Source: an uncultured Alphaproteobacteria bacterium (GTDB taxonomy: Bacteria; Pseudomonadota; Alphaproteobacteria; Rhodobacterales; Rhodobacteraceae). From it: DNA of 64,000 bases. The notes below the pieces were generated by a model. That model saw only the letters and a list, made by a program, of their open reading frames with translations, was not told the DNA's origin and did not search any database. Location of the stretch: positions 1 to 64,000 of the forward strand of contig CACIAQ010000001.1 in NCBI GenBank assembly GCA_902584635.1, written 5' to 3'. Both the position numbers and the translations under genes were made by a program. How positions within the stretch are numbered: position 1 is the first letter of the stretch; every line of letters starts with the position of its first letter. Below are positions 9,309 to 17,471 of this stretch, piece after piece.

Positions 9309-9818
9309 TCAATCTAAAGACAGTCCAACTTTTATTTGAATTTTGGAGCCTATCTCATAATAGCGCCCTGTCAGGCTCGAACCAGTAAATCCATTCCAAC
9401 TGTATATCACTCTATAGCTTTCTACAGCATTTTGTTGGCTAACAACCTGTACAACTTCACATCTCTTTTCTGTGTTATAACCAACAACTTTCGTAGTTGT
9501 TTTTTGTTGTTCGGCCGCTACAACTCCTCCCATAACTGCCCCAACCCCAGCCGCATTATTATCATTTGTTAATGCTTTACCTATTAGGGCTCCAACCACC
9601 ATTCCTCCTAACACATCGGCTCCTGATGCGCCATTACCACTGACCACCTTCCCATAAACAGGTATTTTTATATTTCTGCAACGTGTCTCAGGTGTGTAAA
9701 TGTTTGTGCTTGAGTAAACTGGCTCAATTGACTGTACAGTGCCCGTGACATAATAAGCCTCTGCAAATAATGCTGAAAAAGAAAATAAAGCTAGGATTGT
9801 GGTAATTGTTCTTAACAT
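9309..9818 (-). CDS. Glycine zipper 2TM-domain envelope protein
   Basis: The ORF track begins at 9860, but the ATG at 9818 has a GGAG ribosome binding site 8 bases upstream and starts a clean signal peptide (MLRTITTILALFSFSALFAEA), so I prefer it, giving about 169 aa. After the signal peptide comes a glycine-zipper segment (GADVLGGMVVGALIGKAL... AAGVGAVMGGVVAA) of the type in 17 kDa-antigen/SlyB-like outer-membrane proteins. There is no lipobox Cys at the cleavage site. The C-terminal half is beta-rich. Exact function is unknown; related proteins contribute to envelope integrity. Confidence 0.75.
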   Translation of the reverse strand: MLRTITTILALFSFSALFAEAYYVTGTVQSIEPVYSSTNIYTPETRCRNIKIPVYGKVVSGNGASGADVLGGMVVGALIGKALTNDNNAAGVGAVMGGVVAAEQQKTTTKVVGYNTEKRCEVVQVVSQQNAVESYRVIYSWNGFTGSSLTGRYYEIGSKIQIKVGLSLD

Positions 9819-9867
9819 TTTGATCTCCGACAATGAACGTTTCCTTTTAATATACACCAAAAATATT

Positions 9868-9900
9868 AAAAAAAAAGCCGAACAAAAAATTGTTCGGCTT
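9868..9900 (-). terminator. Rho-independent terminator after the CaiB-type CoA-transferase gene
   Basis: A perfect 11-bp inverted repeat (AAGCCGAACAA / TTGTTCGGCTT, 9875-9885 and 9890-9900) with a 4-base loop is followed on the minus strand by a run of T (A run at 9868-9876 on plus). The orientation fits termination of the gene ending at 9994, about 95 bases upstream on the minus strand. Confidence 0.85.
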
Positions 9901-9993
9901 TAGTCAACAGGGAGGTATGAACATGAAAATTTTTCATGCAATCTCTAAATTGCAATTCGCATACCATTTTCAATTAATAATCACAAATAAGGA

Positions 9994-11184
9994 TCAACGA
10001 CCCTTAATTACATTATTTCTAAGAAAGTTAAGAACTTCAGATTCGGTAAAACCTAAACCTAAAAGCACTGATTCAGTATGCTGACCAAGGGTCGGAGCTA
10101 ACAAACTATCGATCTTGTTAGTTACAGAGAAGCTAGCCGCTAACTTTGACTGTCGTATCTTTCCTGCAATAGGGTGTTCAGAAATTTTTATTATATCATT
10201 TGCAACTACTTGCTCATTCTTTATCATTTCTTTCCTTGTCAAAACAGGAGCGCAAGGAACGTCTTTAGCCGTTAGCAATTTCAACCATTCATCGGATGTT
10301 TTTTTCTTAAGCTCAGATTGTATCAATTCTAGTCTTTCATTTATATTCTGATGCCTTAATTCCGCCGTCAAAAACCTAGGGTCACTTAACCATTCTTTCT
10401 TATTAAACGCATCGCAAATATTAAACCATTCTTTATCGGACTGAACTGCTACAGAAATAAATCCCTCTTTAGTTTCATAAATTAGATCAATAAAACTCTG
10501 TGCGGTCTCCTTTTCAAGTTCGTCTCCAACAAAAGTATGCCCTCCCATATCTGAACCCCACAAAAAAGAAATTACAGTATCAAGCATTGATATTTTGACT
10601 TCCTGACCCTCACCTGTTTTTGCCTTATGAAATAGTGCTGCAGTTATAGCCTGAGCAGTAGCGAACCCAGTAAGCTTATCAGGAAGTATCGTTCGCATAA
10701 GCCTAGGTCTCTCTTCATCTGACCCAGCTTGTACAGTGGTTAGACCGGATAGAGCTTGAATGAGAGGATCATAAACTGGTTTATTCTTATAGGGGCCGGT
10801 AAAGCCGAAGCCACTTATTGAAACATATATAATATTAGGGCTTATCGCACTAACATCACTATATCCGAAACCTAACCTATCCATTACCCCAGGTCTGAAG
10901 TTTTGAACTAACACGTCCGCCGTTCCAATAAGCTTTTTAAGGATATTCTTTCCATCGTCCGTTTTTAGATTAATACACACAGATTTCTTATTTCTATTAT
11001 TATTGAGGTAAGCAGCTGAAATTCCAGACCTCTGAGTGCTAACAATCCTGGTATAATCTCCAACTGAAGTATTTTCAATTTTTATGATTTCAGCATCCTG
11101 ATCTCCTAGTATCATCGTTGCACTTGGACCTGAAATCATCGAAGTTAAATCGATTATTCTTATCCCCTTTAAAGCACCAGCCAT
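9994..11184 (-). CDS. CaiB/BaiF family (type III) CoA-transferase
   Basis: The ORF track starts at 11322, inside the divergent neighbour, but the ATG at 11184 has GGAGG about 8 bases upstream and begins with MAGALKGIRIIDLTS, the standard N terminus of the family. The resulting 396 aa is the normal length. Motifs include DLTSMISGP, IKIENTSVGDYTR, NRNKKSVCINLK, VLVQNFRPGVMDRLGFGY (around the catalytic Asp region) and GFTGPYKNKP. These enzymes move CoA between an acyl-CoA donor and a carboxylic acid. Substrate is unknown. It is divergent from a PhyH-type dioxygenase with about 100 bp between starts. Confidence 0.9.
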   Translation of the reverse strand: MAGALKGIRIIDLTSMISGPSATMILGDQDAEIIKIENTSVGDYTRIVSTQRSGISAAYLNNNRNKKSVCINLKTDDGKNILKKLIGTADVLVQNFRPGVMDRLGFGYSDVSAISPNIIYVSISGFGFTGPYKNKPVYDPLIQALSGLTTVQAGSDEERPRLMRTILPDKLTGFATAQAITAALFHKAKTGEGQEVKISMLDTVISFLWGSDMGGHTFVGDELEKETAQSFIDLIYETKEGFISVAVQSDKEWFNICDAFNKKEWLSDPRFLTAELRHQNINERLELIQSELKKKTSDEWLKLLTAKDVPCAPVLTRKEMIKNEQVVANDIIKISEHPIAGKIRQSKLAASFSVTNKIDSLLAPTLGQHTESVLLGLGFTESEVLNFLRNNVIKGR

Positions 11185-11288
11185 AAAAACCTCCAGAAAA
11201 ATATTTACACTAAAATATGAGCTGTTAACCTTGAAGATGCAACTTAAATTTAAGAAGCTCAAAAGGACATTTTTAGAAGAGTTTAAAC

Positions 11289-12176
11289 ATGACACCAGAA
11301 GAAATTTTATCTTATCCACCAAAAATCTTAACTCAGGAGCAAAGGGAACATTATTTTAAGTTTGGGTTCGTTGGAATAGACGACTTAGTTCCGTCAGAGA
11401 CACTAAAACTAATCAAAAAAGTTACAAGTGATTTCGTTGAAAGAAGCCGAGAAGTTACGGAGTCAAATAATATTTTTGATATCGGTCCAGGACATTCTTA
11501 CGAAAACCCGGTACTTAGAAGATTAAAAAGTCCAGATGAGAATCATGAAGAGTATTGGAATTTCTCAAAGGGTCTTATGGCTGATGTTGCTAGTGACCTT
11601 GTTGGTCCTAATGTGACATTTCATCACTCAAAATTAAACTTTAAGTGGTATGATGAAAGCGATACCGTTAAATGGCATCAGGATATCCAATTTTTTCCTC
11701 ATACAAATTACAACGTTTTGACAATAGGGTGTTATTTAGAAGACACTGACATGAATAATGGGCCTTTAGCCGTATTAAAAGGTTCACATAAAAACGACCT
11801 ATATGATCAGTACGACAAAAATGGTAATTGGACAGGCATGTTAAGCGATGAAGATGCAGACACTGTTGACATGTCGATGGTTGACTATCTTACGGGGAAT
11901 GCTGGGTCTATAACAATACATAACGCAAGAGCACTTCATTTCTCACCATCTTCGAAATCTAAAAACCCCAGACCACTTTTACTTAATTGCTATACATCTG
12001 CTGACGCTAAAGCCTATACACCCCACCCACAACCAACCGTAAACACTTATAAAATTGTAAGGGGAGAACAAGTAAAATGGGCACACCATGATCCAAGACC
12101 TTGCCAGATGCCCCCCGACTGGTCAGGAGGGTATACTTCTATTTACGCGGCACAAGCAGGCGAAGATAAAGGTTAA
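11289..12176 (+). CDS. Phytanoyl-CoA dioxygenase (PhyH) family Fe(II)/2-oxoglutarate enzyme
   Basis: 295 aa, typical PhyH-domain length. The facial iron triad is visible: WHQD gives His130 and Asp132, and ALHFSP gives His217; Arg228 in NPRPLLL is placed to bind 2-oxoglutarate. Such enzymes hydroxylate small organic substrates using oxygen and 2-oxoglutarate. The substrate here is unknown. The ATG at 11289 is preceded by an AGAAGAG purine-rich site. It is divergent from the CaiB-type CoA-transferase, and its stop overlaps the convergent hydrolase by 4 bp. Confidence 0.88.
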   Translation: MTPEEILSYPPKILTQEQREHYFKFGFVGIDDLVPSETLKLIKKVTSDFVERSREVTESNNIFDIGPGHSYENPVLRRLKSPDENHEEYWNFSKGLMADVASDLVGPNVTFHHSKLNFKWYDESDTVKWHQDIQFFPHTNYNVLTIGCYLEDTDMNNGPLAVLKGSHKNDLYDQYDKNGNWTGMLSDEDADTVDMSMVDYLTGNAGSITIHNARALHFSPSSKSKNPRPLLLNCYTSADAKAYTPHPQPTVNTYKIVRGEQVKWAHHDPRPCQMPPDWSGGYTSIYAAQAGEDKG

Positions 12177-13108
12177 GTGCGTAGTTTGTCCAAGAACTCT
12201 TTGAAAAGCAAGAAAGACTTACGTGTCTCAATTAAATCTGTTTCGAGCTGAAAATCATGCCATAGGTCTTTCCAGGTTTTTGTTACCACTTTGACTCTTT
12301 GCTTTTTAAGACGTTTTAAAAATTGTCCGATCTGGATTGAAAGCATCTCATTTTCTGCGTATTGGATCATCATTGGTGGTGAATTTTGAAAGTCACCAAA
12401 TAAGGGTGAAATAAAAGGGTTTTTTTGGTCTGAGTCATCGCAATATAGGTAGGATAAAGGACCAGACCCAGTTTCCTTTGCACGTTTTATAAAGGGCCCT
12501 ATAAGTACATCACTTTTACAGCAACTATAAGGATATTCTGCCATTTTAGCAGTTGGATGAACCCATGGAGAAATACAGAATATCCCTTTTGGCTTTTTTG
12601 ATTTTTCTTTTGCCAGTGCTAACAGTAATGCAAGCGCTAAATTGCCACCAGCTGAATCACCAGCAAGTATAATATTGGATTTTTTTTCTTTTCCTAAAAT
12701 AAAAGAGTATGCTTTTTTAGCGTCTTCTAATTGGCTTGGATACTTTGACTCAGGGCTAAGTTTATATTCGACAAATATAATTTCTCTGCAGAGAACCTCC
12801 GCTAAAAAAGATACATAACTTCGATAAATTTTGAAGTTACCAACAAAAAACCCACCCCCATGAAAAAATAAGATTTTTTTTGCATCATAAATCTTATTTG
12901 GAATAATATGACATAGCTCAAGTTGATATAAAGATATTTTTTTCACAACGACATTGTGAAAGTGTGGTCTTCTGTAGGATGCAAATAAAACAAGCTTTCG
13001 AATTATTTTAATCTGAAAATGGCTTAGGCTTCCAGGTTTAATTAAAGCCACAAGTCTCATAGCAAAAGATATGACTTTTTTTCTGCTTTTAGCCTTTTTA
13101 CTTATCAT
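12173..13108 (-). CDS. Alpha/beta hydrolase, hormone-sensitive-lipase (HSL) type
   Basis: 311 aa. The HSL oxyanion-hole motif HGGGF is at about residues 98-102, and the nucleophile elbow GDSAGGN near 150 carries the catalytic Ser. The likely catalytic His is in KDLWHDFQ near the C terminus. The acid-residue region reads AENEMLSIQ, where HSL proteins usually have a D-P-L-R-D type motif, so the acid residue is uncertain. It would hydrolyse small carboxyl esters; substrate unknown. It lies 15 bp downstream of the EamA transporter on the same strand and probably shares its transcript. Confidence 0.85.
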   Translation of the reverse strand: MISKKAKSRKKVISFAMRLVALIKPGSLSHFQIKIIRKLVLFASYRRPHFHNVVVKKISLYQLELCHIIPNKIYDAKKILFFHGGGFFVGNFKIYRSYVSFLAEVLCREIIFVEYKLSPESKYPSQLEDAKKAYSFILGKEKKSNIILAGDSAGGNLALALLLALAKEKSKKPKGIFCISPWVHPTAKMAEYPYSCCKSDVLIGPFIKRAKETGSGPLSYLYCDDSDQKNPFISPLFGDFQNSPPMMIQYAENEMLSIQIGQFLKRLKKQRVKVVTKTWKDLWHDFQLETDLIETRKSFLLFKEFLDKLRT

Positions 13109-13123
13109 AAAATATTGAGATAT

Positions 13124-14077
13124 TTATCGTCTATATATTATTTTTCTTGATGATCGTATTGCACTCACCTGCTTTTCTCTCAACGATACAAAAATTCCAG
13201 AACACATTATCAAAATTATACCTAAAAGAGAAAGTCTATCTGGAATTTCGTTCCAAATTAAATAGGTAGAAATAACTGCAATGACTAAAGCCCCATATTC
13301 AAAAGGAGCTAAAAACGATGCTTCATGATTCTTGTATGCATAAGAAACAAGAATAGTTCCTATTGAGATTGGGAAGGCAATACCTACAAAAATGTGTAAC
13401 AAATCGAAAGTATTGACTGAGACCCATGAGCCCGTCAAAAATATCAAAGCGTTGCTCTGTCCAACATTAAGATCAGCTTTGTAAAAGACCCCGGCAAATA
13501 TAAGGCTAGTGACAAGAAAACATACTTGGATATAAAAACCCATCGTTATCGGTTTTTCTTGCGCCCCATATTTTCTAGTAATTATATGCAGAGCTGTATA
13601 AAAAAGAGCAGCGATTAAAGGAAATAATGAAATTAATTCAAATGAAATTGTGCCTGGCTTTATGATGAATAACATTCCCAAAAATCCAATAAAGCAGGCC
13701 AAGCTTCTACGCATGCCCACTTTCTCTTTCAAAAAAAATACAGCAAAAATTGTAATCAAAATAGGTGCTATAAAAAATATTGCTGTTGCCTCTGCTAACG
13801 AAAGCTCAGCTATTGATATGAAGAAGAAAGTATTCGCCCCTACAACAGCTAATCCCCTAAATACATGAAAAGCAGCGTTACTTGTATTTAGGTATTTAAA
13901 GCCACCGTAAAAAGGTAGAACAATAAAAAGTAAAATAGAAATGGCAAAAATAGCTCGGAAAAACATAAGCTGATGCAGTGGCATCTCAGTACTAAATAGC
14001 TTAACCGATATGTCATTTATAGAAAAACATATTGTGCCAAAGACAATTGCTGATATTCCTAATAAATTATTATTCAT
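13124..14077 (-). CDS. EamA/DMT superfamily transporter
   Basis: 317 aa with ten predicted membrane segments in two EamA repeats of five. The N terminus (NNNLLGISAIVFGTICFSINDISVKLF) and the repeat ends (LSLAEATAIFFIAPILITIFAVFFLKEKVG and the matching HEASFLAPFEYGALVIAVISTYLIWNEIPD) are characteristic of S-adenosylmethionine/metabolite exporters of the RhaT/EamA group. Such proteins usually export metabolites across the inner membrane. Direction and substrate are unknown. It heads a two-gene minus-strand unit with the HSL-type hydrolase and is divergent from the SDR at 14166. Confidence 0.88.
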   Translation of the reverse strand: MNNNLLGISAIVFGTICFSINDISVKLFSTEMPLHQLMFFRAIFAISILLFIVLPFYGGFKYLNTSNAAFHVFRGLAVVGANTFFFISIAELSLAEATAIFFIAPILITIFAVFFLKEKVGMRRSLACFIGFLGMLFIIKPGTISFELISLFPLIAALFYTALHIITRKYGAQEKPITMGFYIQVCFLVTSLIFAGVFYKADLNVGQSNALIFLTGSWVSVNTFDLLHIFVGIAFPISIGTILVSYAYKNHEASFLAPFEYGALVIAVISTYLIWNEIPDRLSLLGIILIMCSGIFVSLREKQVSAIRSSRKIIYRR

Positions 14078-14165
14078 GGATAGCTCAAAAAAACTTCAAT
14101 TAACCTCTGTTTGCTTTAATATCAATTAGAGTAAATTACAAATTCTTTTACGGATAAATTAAGAA

Positions 14166-14873
14166 ATGGAAATAGCAAATAAAAAAGCTCTCGTTTTTGG
14201 TGGGACTTCTGGAATTGGGCTCGCTACATGTGAGCAATTAATTGAAAAGGGTGCAGATGTTATCGCCATCAGCAGAGACCCGAGCAAGGCAACCAGTGTT
14301 AAACACAACAAACTATCTTTTGAAAGTTGTGATGTAAGAATTGAAGAGGATTTAAAAAATATTTTTGAAAAACATGCTCCTTTCGAAATCTTAGTGAGTG
14401 CAGCGACGGGAGGAAGCAGAGCAGCTGGCCCATTTCTAGCAATGGATATGACTGGATTTAAGAACTCTTTTGATAAATTATGGGGTTACGCTAATGTTGT
14501 ACGCTATGGAACAAATTATTTAAGCTCGGATGGAACAATAGTTTTGGTCAGTGGTGCGCCCGCTAGGCGAATGAAGCCTGGGCAAATTGCTCTTTCGGTA
14601 GTTGGTGGCGCAGTAGAGAACCTAGTGAGAGGGGTTGCAAACGAAATTGCTCCAAAGAGAATAAATGCTGTTGCGCCAGGTTTAATTGACACGCCCATGT
14701 TTTCACAAGAAGGTGAGGATAGAAGGATATTTCTAAACTCAGCTACAGCATCTCACTCAATAAAGCGAGCTGGAAAACCGGATGAGGTTGCAAAAGGAAT
14801 TATCTTCGTTATTGAAAATGACTTTGTTAATGGAACCACTGTCGATGTTGATGGTGGATGGATAAACTCTTGA
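14166..14873 (+). CDS. SDR-fold protein lacking the YxxxK catalytic motif
   Basis: 235 aa Rossmann-fold short-chain dehydrogenase/reductase. The N-terminal cofactor motif FGGTSGIG is at about residues 12-19, and the C-terminal VAPGLIDTPMF and NGTTVDVDGGW are family features. The region that should hold Y-x-x-x-K reads IALSVVGGAVENL, with no Tyr or Lys, and the Asn of NNAG reads VSAAT. It is therefore a divergent SDR that may bind nucleotide without classical dehydrogenase chemistry. It is the first gene of the plus-strand cluster leading to the methanethiol-oxidase-like gene, 23 bp before the GFA protein. Function is unknown. Confidence 0.8.
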   Translation: MEIANKKALVFGGTSGIGLATCEQLIEKGADVIAISRDPSKATSVKHNKLSFESCDVRIEEDLKNIFEKHAPFEILVSAATGGSRAAGPFLAMDMTGFKNSFDKLWGYANVVRYGTNYLSSDGTIVLVSGAPARRMKPGQIALSVVGGAVENLVRGVANEIAPKRINAVAPGLIDTPMFSQEGEDRRIFLNSATASHSIKRAGKPDEVAKGIIFVIENDFVNGTTVDVDGGWINS

Positions 14874-14896
14874 AAATAAAACCAATGAATTGAGTT

Positions 14897-15328
14897 ATGA
14901 TAAATAGAGAAAAGGTAGAGATGGAAGGATTCACTGGACGTTGCTTATGTCGGGCTATAACTTATAAGAGTCACACGGCGCCTTTGAAGACTTTTAACTG
15001 TCATTGTGAAGACTGTAGAAGATGCAGTGGTGCTCCGCATCTTACCAATATACACGTGAAAGAAGCTGATTTATCTATTAAAGGGGCTTTAAAAAGCTAC
15101 ATACATCAATCAGAAAGTGGTAACAAAATAACAAAGAAGTTTTACAAACACTGCGGTTGTCAGATGTTCTCATTTAATGAGGGTAAGCCTGGATTAGTGA
15201 GAGTTCGTGCTGGAACCGTGAATGAATTAGATATTGTAAAACCACAAGTTGACGTTTGGGTATCGAAGAAAATACCCTCAATAAAAATAGATGAAATTTT
15301 AGATCAGTTTCAGAAAAACTTCATTTAA
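14897..15328 (+). CDS. GFA (glutathione-dependent formaldehyde-activating) family zinc protein
   Basis: 143 aa (about 135 aa if the ATG at 14921 is used, which follows a purine-rich AGAAAAGGTAGAG). All seven-type family zinc ligands are visible: Cys16 and Cys18 in GRCLCRAI, Cys35/Cys37/Cys40 in NCHCEDC with Cys43 close by, and Cys86/Cys88 in HCGCQMF. The family includes Gfa, proposed to speed condensation of formaldehyde with glutathione, although many members have other or unknown roles. Its place two genes before a methanethiol-oxidase-like enzyme, whose known product is formaldehyde, is suggestive but does not prove function. Confidence 0.82.
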   Translation: MINREKVEMEGFTGRCLCRAITYKSHTAPLKTFNCHCEDCRRCSGAPHLTNIHVKEADLSIKGALKSYIHQSESGNKITKKFYKHCGCQMFSFNEGKPGLVRVRAGTVNELDIVKPQVDVWVSKKIPSIKIDEILDQFQKNFI

Positions 15329-15348
15329 AATAGGAAAGAATCGATAAG

Positions 15349-15747
15349 ATGGCACAAAAAATTGTTAAACATGTTAAAGATATGGTCGATCAAGCAAATA
15401 AAGAGGTTGAAATAACACCTGTGGTTGATGCCTCAAAATATTTCGAAGATAGTCAGTACGTTTTTGTAGACATAAGAGATCCTAGGGAAATACAAAGAGA
15501 AGGAAAAATTCCAAATTCGTTCTCTTGCCCAAGAGGAATGCTCGAATTCTGGATAGACCCTGATAGTCCCTACCATAAAGACATTTTTAACCAAGACAAG
15601 AAATATGTTTTTTATTGTGCTGCAGCAGGCCGATCTGCTCTTGCTGCTAAAGTAGCACAGGACATGGGTCTAAACCCCGTATCTCATCTAGAGGGAGGCT
15701 TTGCCGCCTGGAAAAAATCTGGAAACCCTATTGAAACGAAAGAATAA
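15349..15747 (+). CDS. Rhodanese-domain sulfurtransferase
   Basis: 132 aa single rhodanese domain. The structural motif FVDIRDPREIQREGKIPNS lies at about residues 39-57, and the active-site loop YCAAAGRSALAA places the catalytic Cys at residue 90 with the six-residue loop CAAAGRS. Rhodaneses carry sulfane sulfur as a cysteine persulfide. It lies 20 bp after the GFA gene and 3 bp before the SELENBP1-like gene, so co-expression is very likely. A role in handling sulfide released by the next enzyme is inference from that arrangement. Confidence 0.9.
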   Translation: MAQKIVKHVKDMVDQANKEVEITPVVDASKYFEDSQYVFVDIRDPREIQREGKIPNSFSCPRGMLEFWIDPDSPYHKDIFNQDKKYVFYCAAAGRSALAAKVAQDMGLNPVSHLEGGFAAWKKSGNPIETKE

Positions 15748-15750
15748 AGC

Positions 15751-17106
15751 ATGAAAGAAACGTGTTGTGGTCCTGGATATTCGTCCCCTGCAGAAGCTAT
15801 AAAAGCACCAAGGGAAAAACTTTTGTATACAATTGCAATATATACAGGGACGGGTATACAAAAGCCAGACTATTTAGCGACAGTCGACGTTGACCCCGAT
15901 AGCCCTACTTATTCGAAAGTAATACATAGGTTGGAAATGCCAGGCATTGGTGATGAGCTTCATCATATGGGATGGAATGCGTGTTCATCTTGCCATGACG
16001 ACTCTAGCATGACTCGCAAATATCTTTTACTTCCGGGAGTTAGGTCAAATAATATTCACATAGTGGATACCGGGACTAATCCTAAAATGCCCACTCTCCA
16101 CAAAATTATTGTCGGAGCAGACATTAAATCAAAAACTAACTTAAGCGGCCCACATACCGTTCATTGCCTAGGCTCAGAAATAATTATATCTATGCTTGGT
16201 GATGCGAAGGGAGAAGCGCCAGGAGGATATTTGCATCTGGATAAAAATTTTGAAATTATAGGAAGATGGGAAAACTCAATGGGAGATATACCATTTGGTT
16301 ACGATTTTTGGTATCAACCAAGGCACAATATAATGGTTTCATCTGAGTGGGCCGCTCCCAACACGTTTATGCCAGGATTTGATTTAGAAGAGGTCGGACA
16401 CCTCAAGTATGGAAGACAGCTTCATTTTTGGGACTTCAGGGAACGTAAGCCAATTGAAACTATGTATTTAGGTGAAGATGGTCTCGTTCCCTTAGAAGTA
16501 AAGTTTCACCATAATCCAGATAGCAGTCATGGGTTTTGTGGTGCAGCCCTTAGCGCAAATGTTATACACTGGTGGAAAGATAAAAATGAAAAATGGCAAT
16601 GGGAAAAAATTATTGATGTAGAAAATCAACCACACCCGGACTGGCCAATTCCTATTCCAGGTGTGATGTCAGCAATTCTCGTTTCAATGGATGATAAATA
16701 TTTATATCTCAATAATTGGTTGCACGGCGATATGAGACAATATGATATATCAGATCCTCACAAGCCAAGACTTACTGGTCAAGTTTGGATGGGTGGTTTA
16801 CTTGGAAGAGCTCCTAAGGTTAATGGTCTCGAAATTGCTGGAGGGCCACAAATGTTTCAACTAAGCCTCGATGGAAAAAGACTGTATGTCACTACCTCTT
16901 TATTTTCCACTTGGGACAATCAATTTTATCCAGATATAAGGGAAAAGGGTGGCGTCATGATAATGATTGACTGTGACCCTGTAAAAGGTGGAATGAAAAT
17001 TAATCCTGATTTTATTGTAAATTTTGGGAAAGAGCCAAATGGTCCAAGTCGCTGTCATGAAAGTAGATATCCTGGTGGCGATTGCACTAGTGATATATGG
17101 CTATGA
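15751..17106 (+). CDS. mtoX: Selenium-binding protein 1 (SBP56) family, probable methanethiol oxidase
   Basis: 451 aa, full length for SBP56. From memory, long stretches match human SELENBP1: the N terminus CCGPGYSSPAEAIKAPRE, the YLATVDVDPDSP block, DELHHMGWNACSSC with HH at 71-72 and CSSC at 78-81, GYDFWYQPRHN, SEWAAPN, YLNNWLHGDMRQYDISDP, and the C-terminal YPGGDCTSDIW. SELENBP1 and bacterial MtoX oxidise methanethiol to formaldehyde, H2S and H2O2 and depend on copper. Several His residues suitable for metal binding are conserved. There is no signal peptide, so this form appears cytoplasmic. It lies 3 bp after a rhodanese and overlaps the ferredoxin gene downstream. Confidence 0.88.
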   Translation: MKETCCGPGYSSPAEAIKAPREKLLYTIAIYTGTGIQKPDYLATVDVDPDSPTYSKVIHRLEMPGIGDELHHMGWNACSSCHDDSSMTRKYLLLPGVRSNNIHIVDTGTNPKMPTLHKIIVGADIKSKTNLSGPHTVHCLGSEIIISMLGDAKGEAPGGYLHLDKNFEIIGRWENSMGDIPFGYDFWYQPRHNIMVSSEWAAPNTFMPGFDLEEVGHLKYGRQLHFWDFRERKPIETMYLGEDGLVPLEVKFHHNPDSSHGFCGAALSANVIHWWKDKNEKWQWEKIIDVENQPHPDWPIPIPGVMSAILVSMDDKYLYLNNWLHGDMRQYDISDPHKPRLTGQVWMGGLLGRAPKVNGLEIAGGPQMFQLSLDGKRLYVTTSLFSTWDNQFYPDIREKGGVMIMIDCDPVKGGMKINPDFIVNFGKEPNGPSRCHESRYPGGDCTSDIWL

Positions 17107-17471
17107 AAAGATTTCAGGTAAAATTATCCAATAGAGGCGGAATTTCCTATAAAGTTCAGCCGAGGCGACCTTTGCTTGACAGTTTAAGGGAACAGGGCGT
17201 TGATCTTCCCTATGGTTGTAAGTATGGGGGATGTATAACGTGTGCTGCAAAACTTATTGATGGAGAAGTAGATCAAAGAAGGCAGGTGGCACTTAATAAT
17301 AGACAGATAAATGATGGATACATTATACTTTGCGTAGCAAGACCTAAGTCGAACCTTATTCTTAAAATTGGTGTTGAAAGTCATGATAAGCTTTACAGAA
17401 ATCCATTTTTAGATCCCTTGAAGCCTCATGAACTAAAGGATGACATTGCAAAAAAAGAAAGTGAGAAGTAA
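17103..17471 (+). CDS. [2Fe-2S] plant-type ferredoxin
   Basis: About 122 aa. The ORF-track ATG is at 17097, but the ATG at 17103 forms a 4-bp ATGA overlap with the stop of the preceding gene and is an equally good or better start. The four iron-sulfur cysteines have the plant-type spacing C-x4-C-x2-C-x29-C (Cys41, 46, 49 and 79 counted from 17097), in LPYGCKYGGCITCAAK and IILCVARP. The protein is a stand-alone electron carrier without a fused reductase. It is translationally coupled to the SELENBP1-like gene, implying that an electron-transfer step belongs to the same pathway. Its redox partner is not identified. Confidence 0.88.
   Translation: MKRFQVKLSNRGGISYKVQPRRPLLDSLREQGVDLPYGCKYGGCITCAAKLIDGEVDQRRQVALNNRQINDGYIILCVARPKSNLILKIGVESHDKLYRNPFLDPLKPHELKDDIAKKESEK

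Noticed and set aside
9890-10084. Whole 64-codon ORF-track entry on the plus strand
   Set aside because: Its upstream part lies within the terminator hairpin. Only the shorter frame from 9917 has a plausible start, and that is left as a low-interest finding, not a feature.
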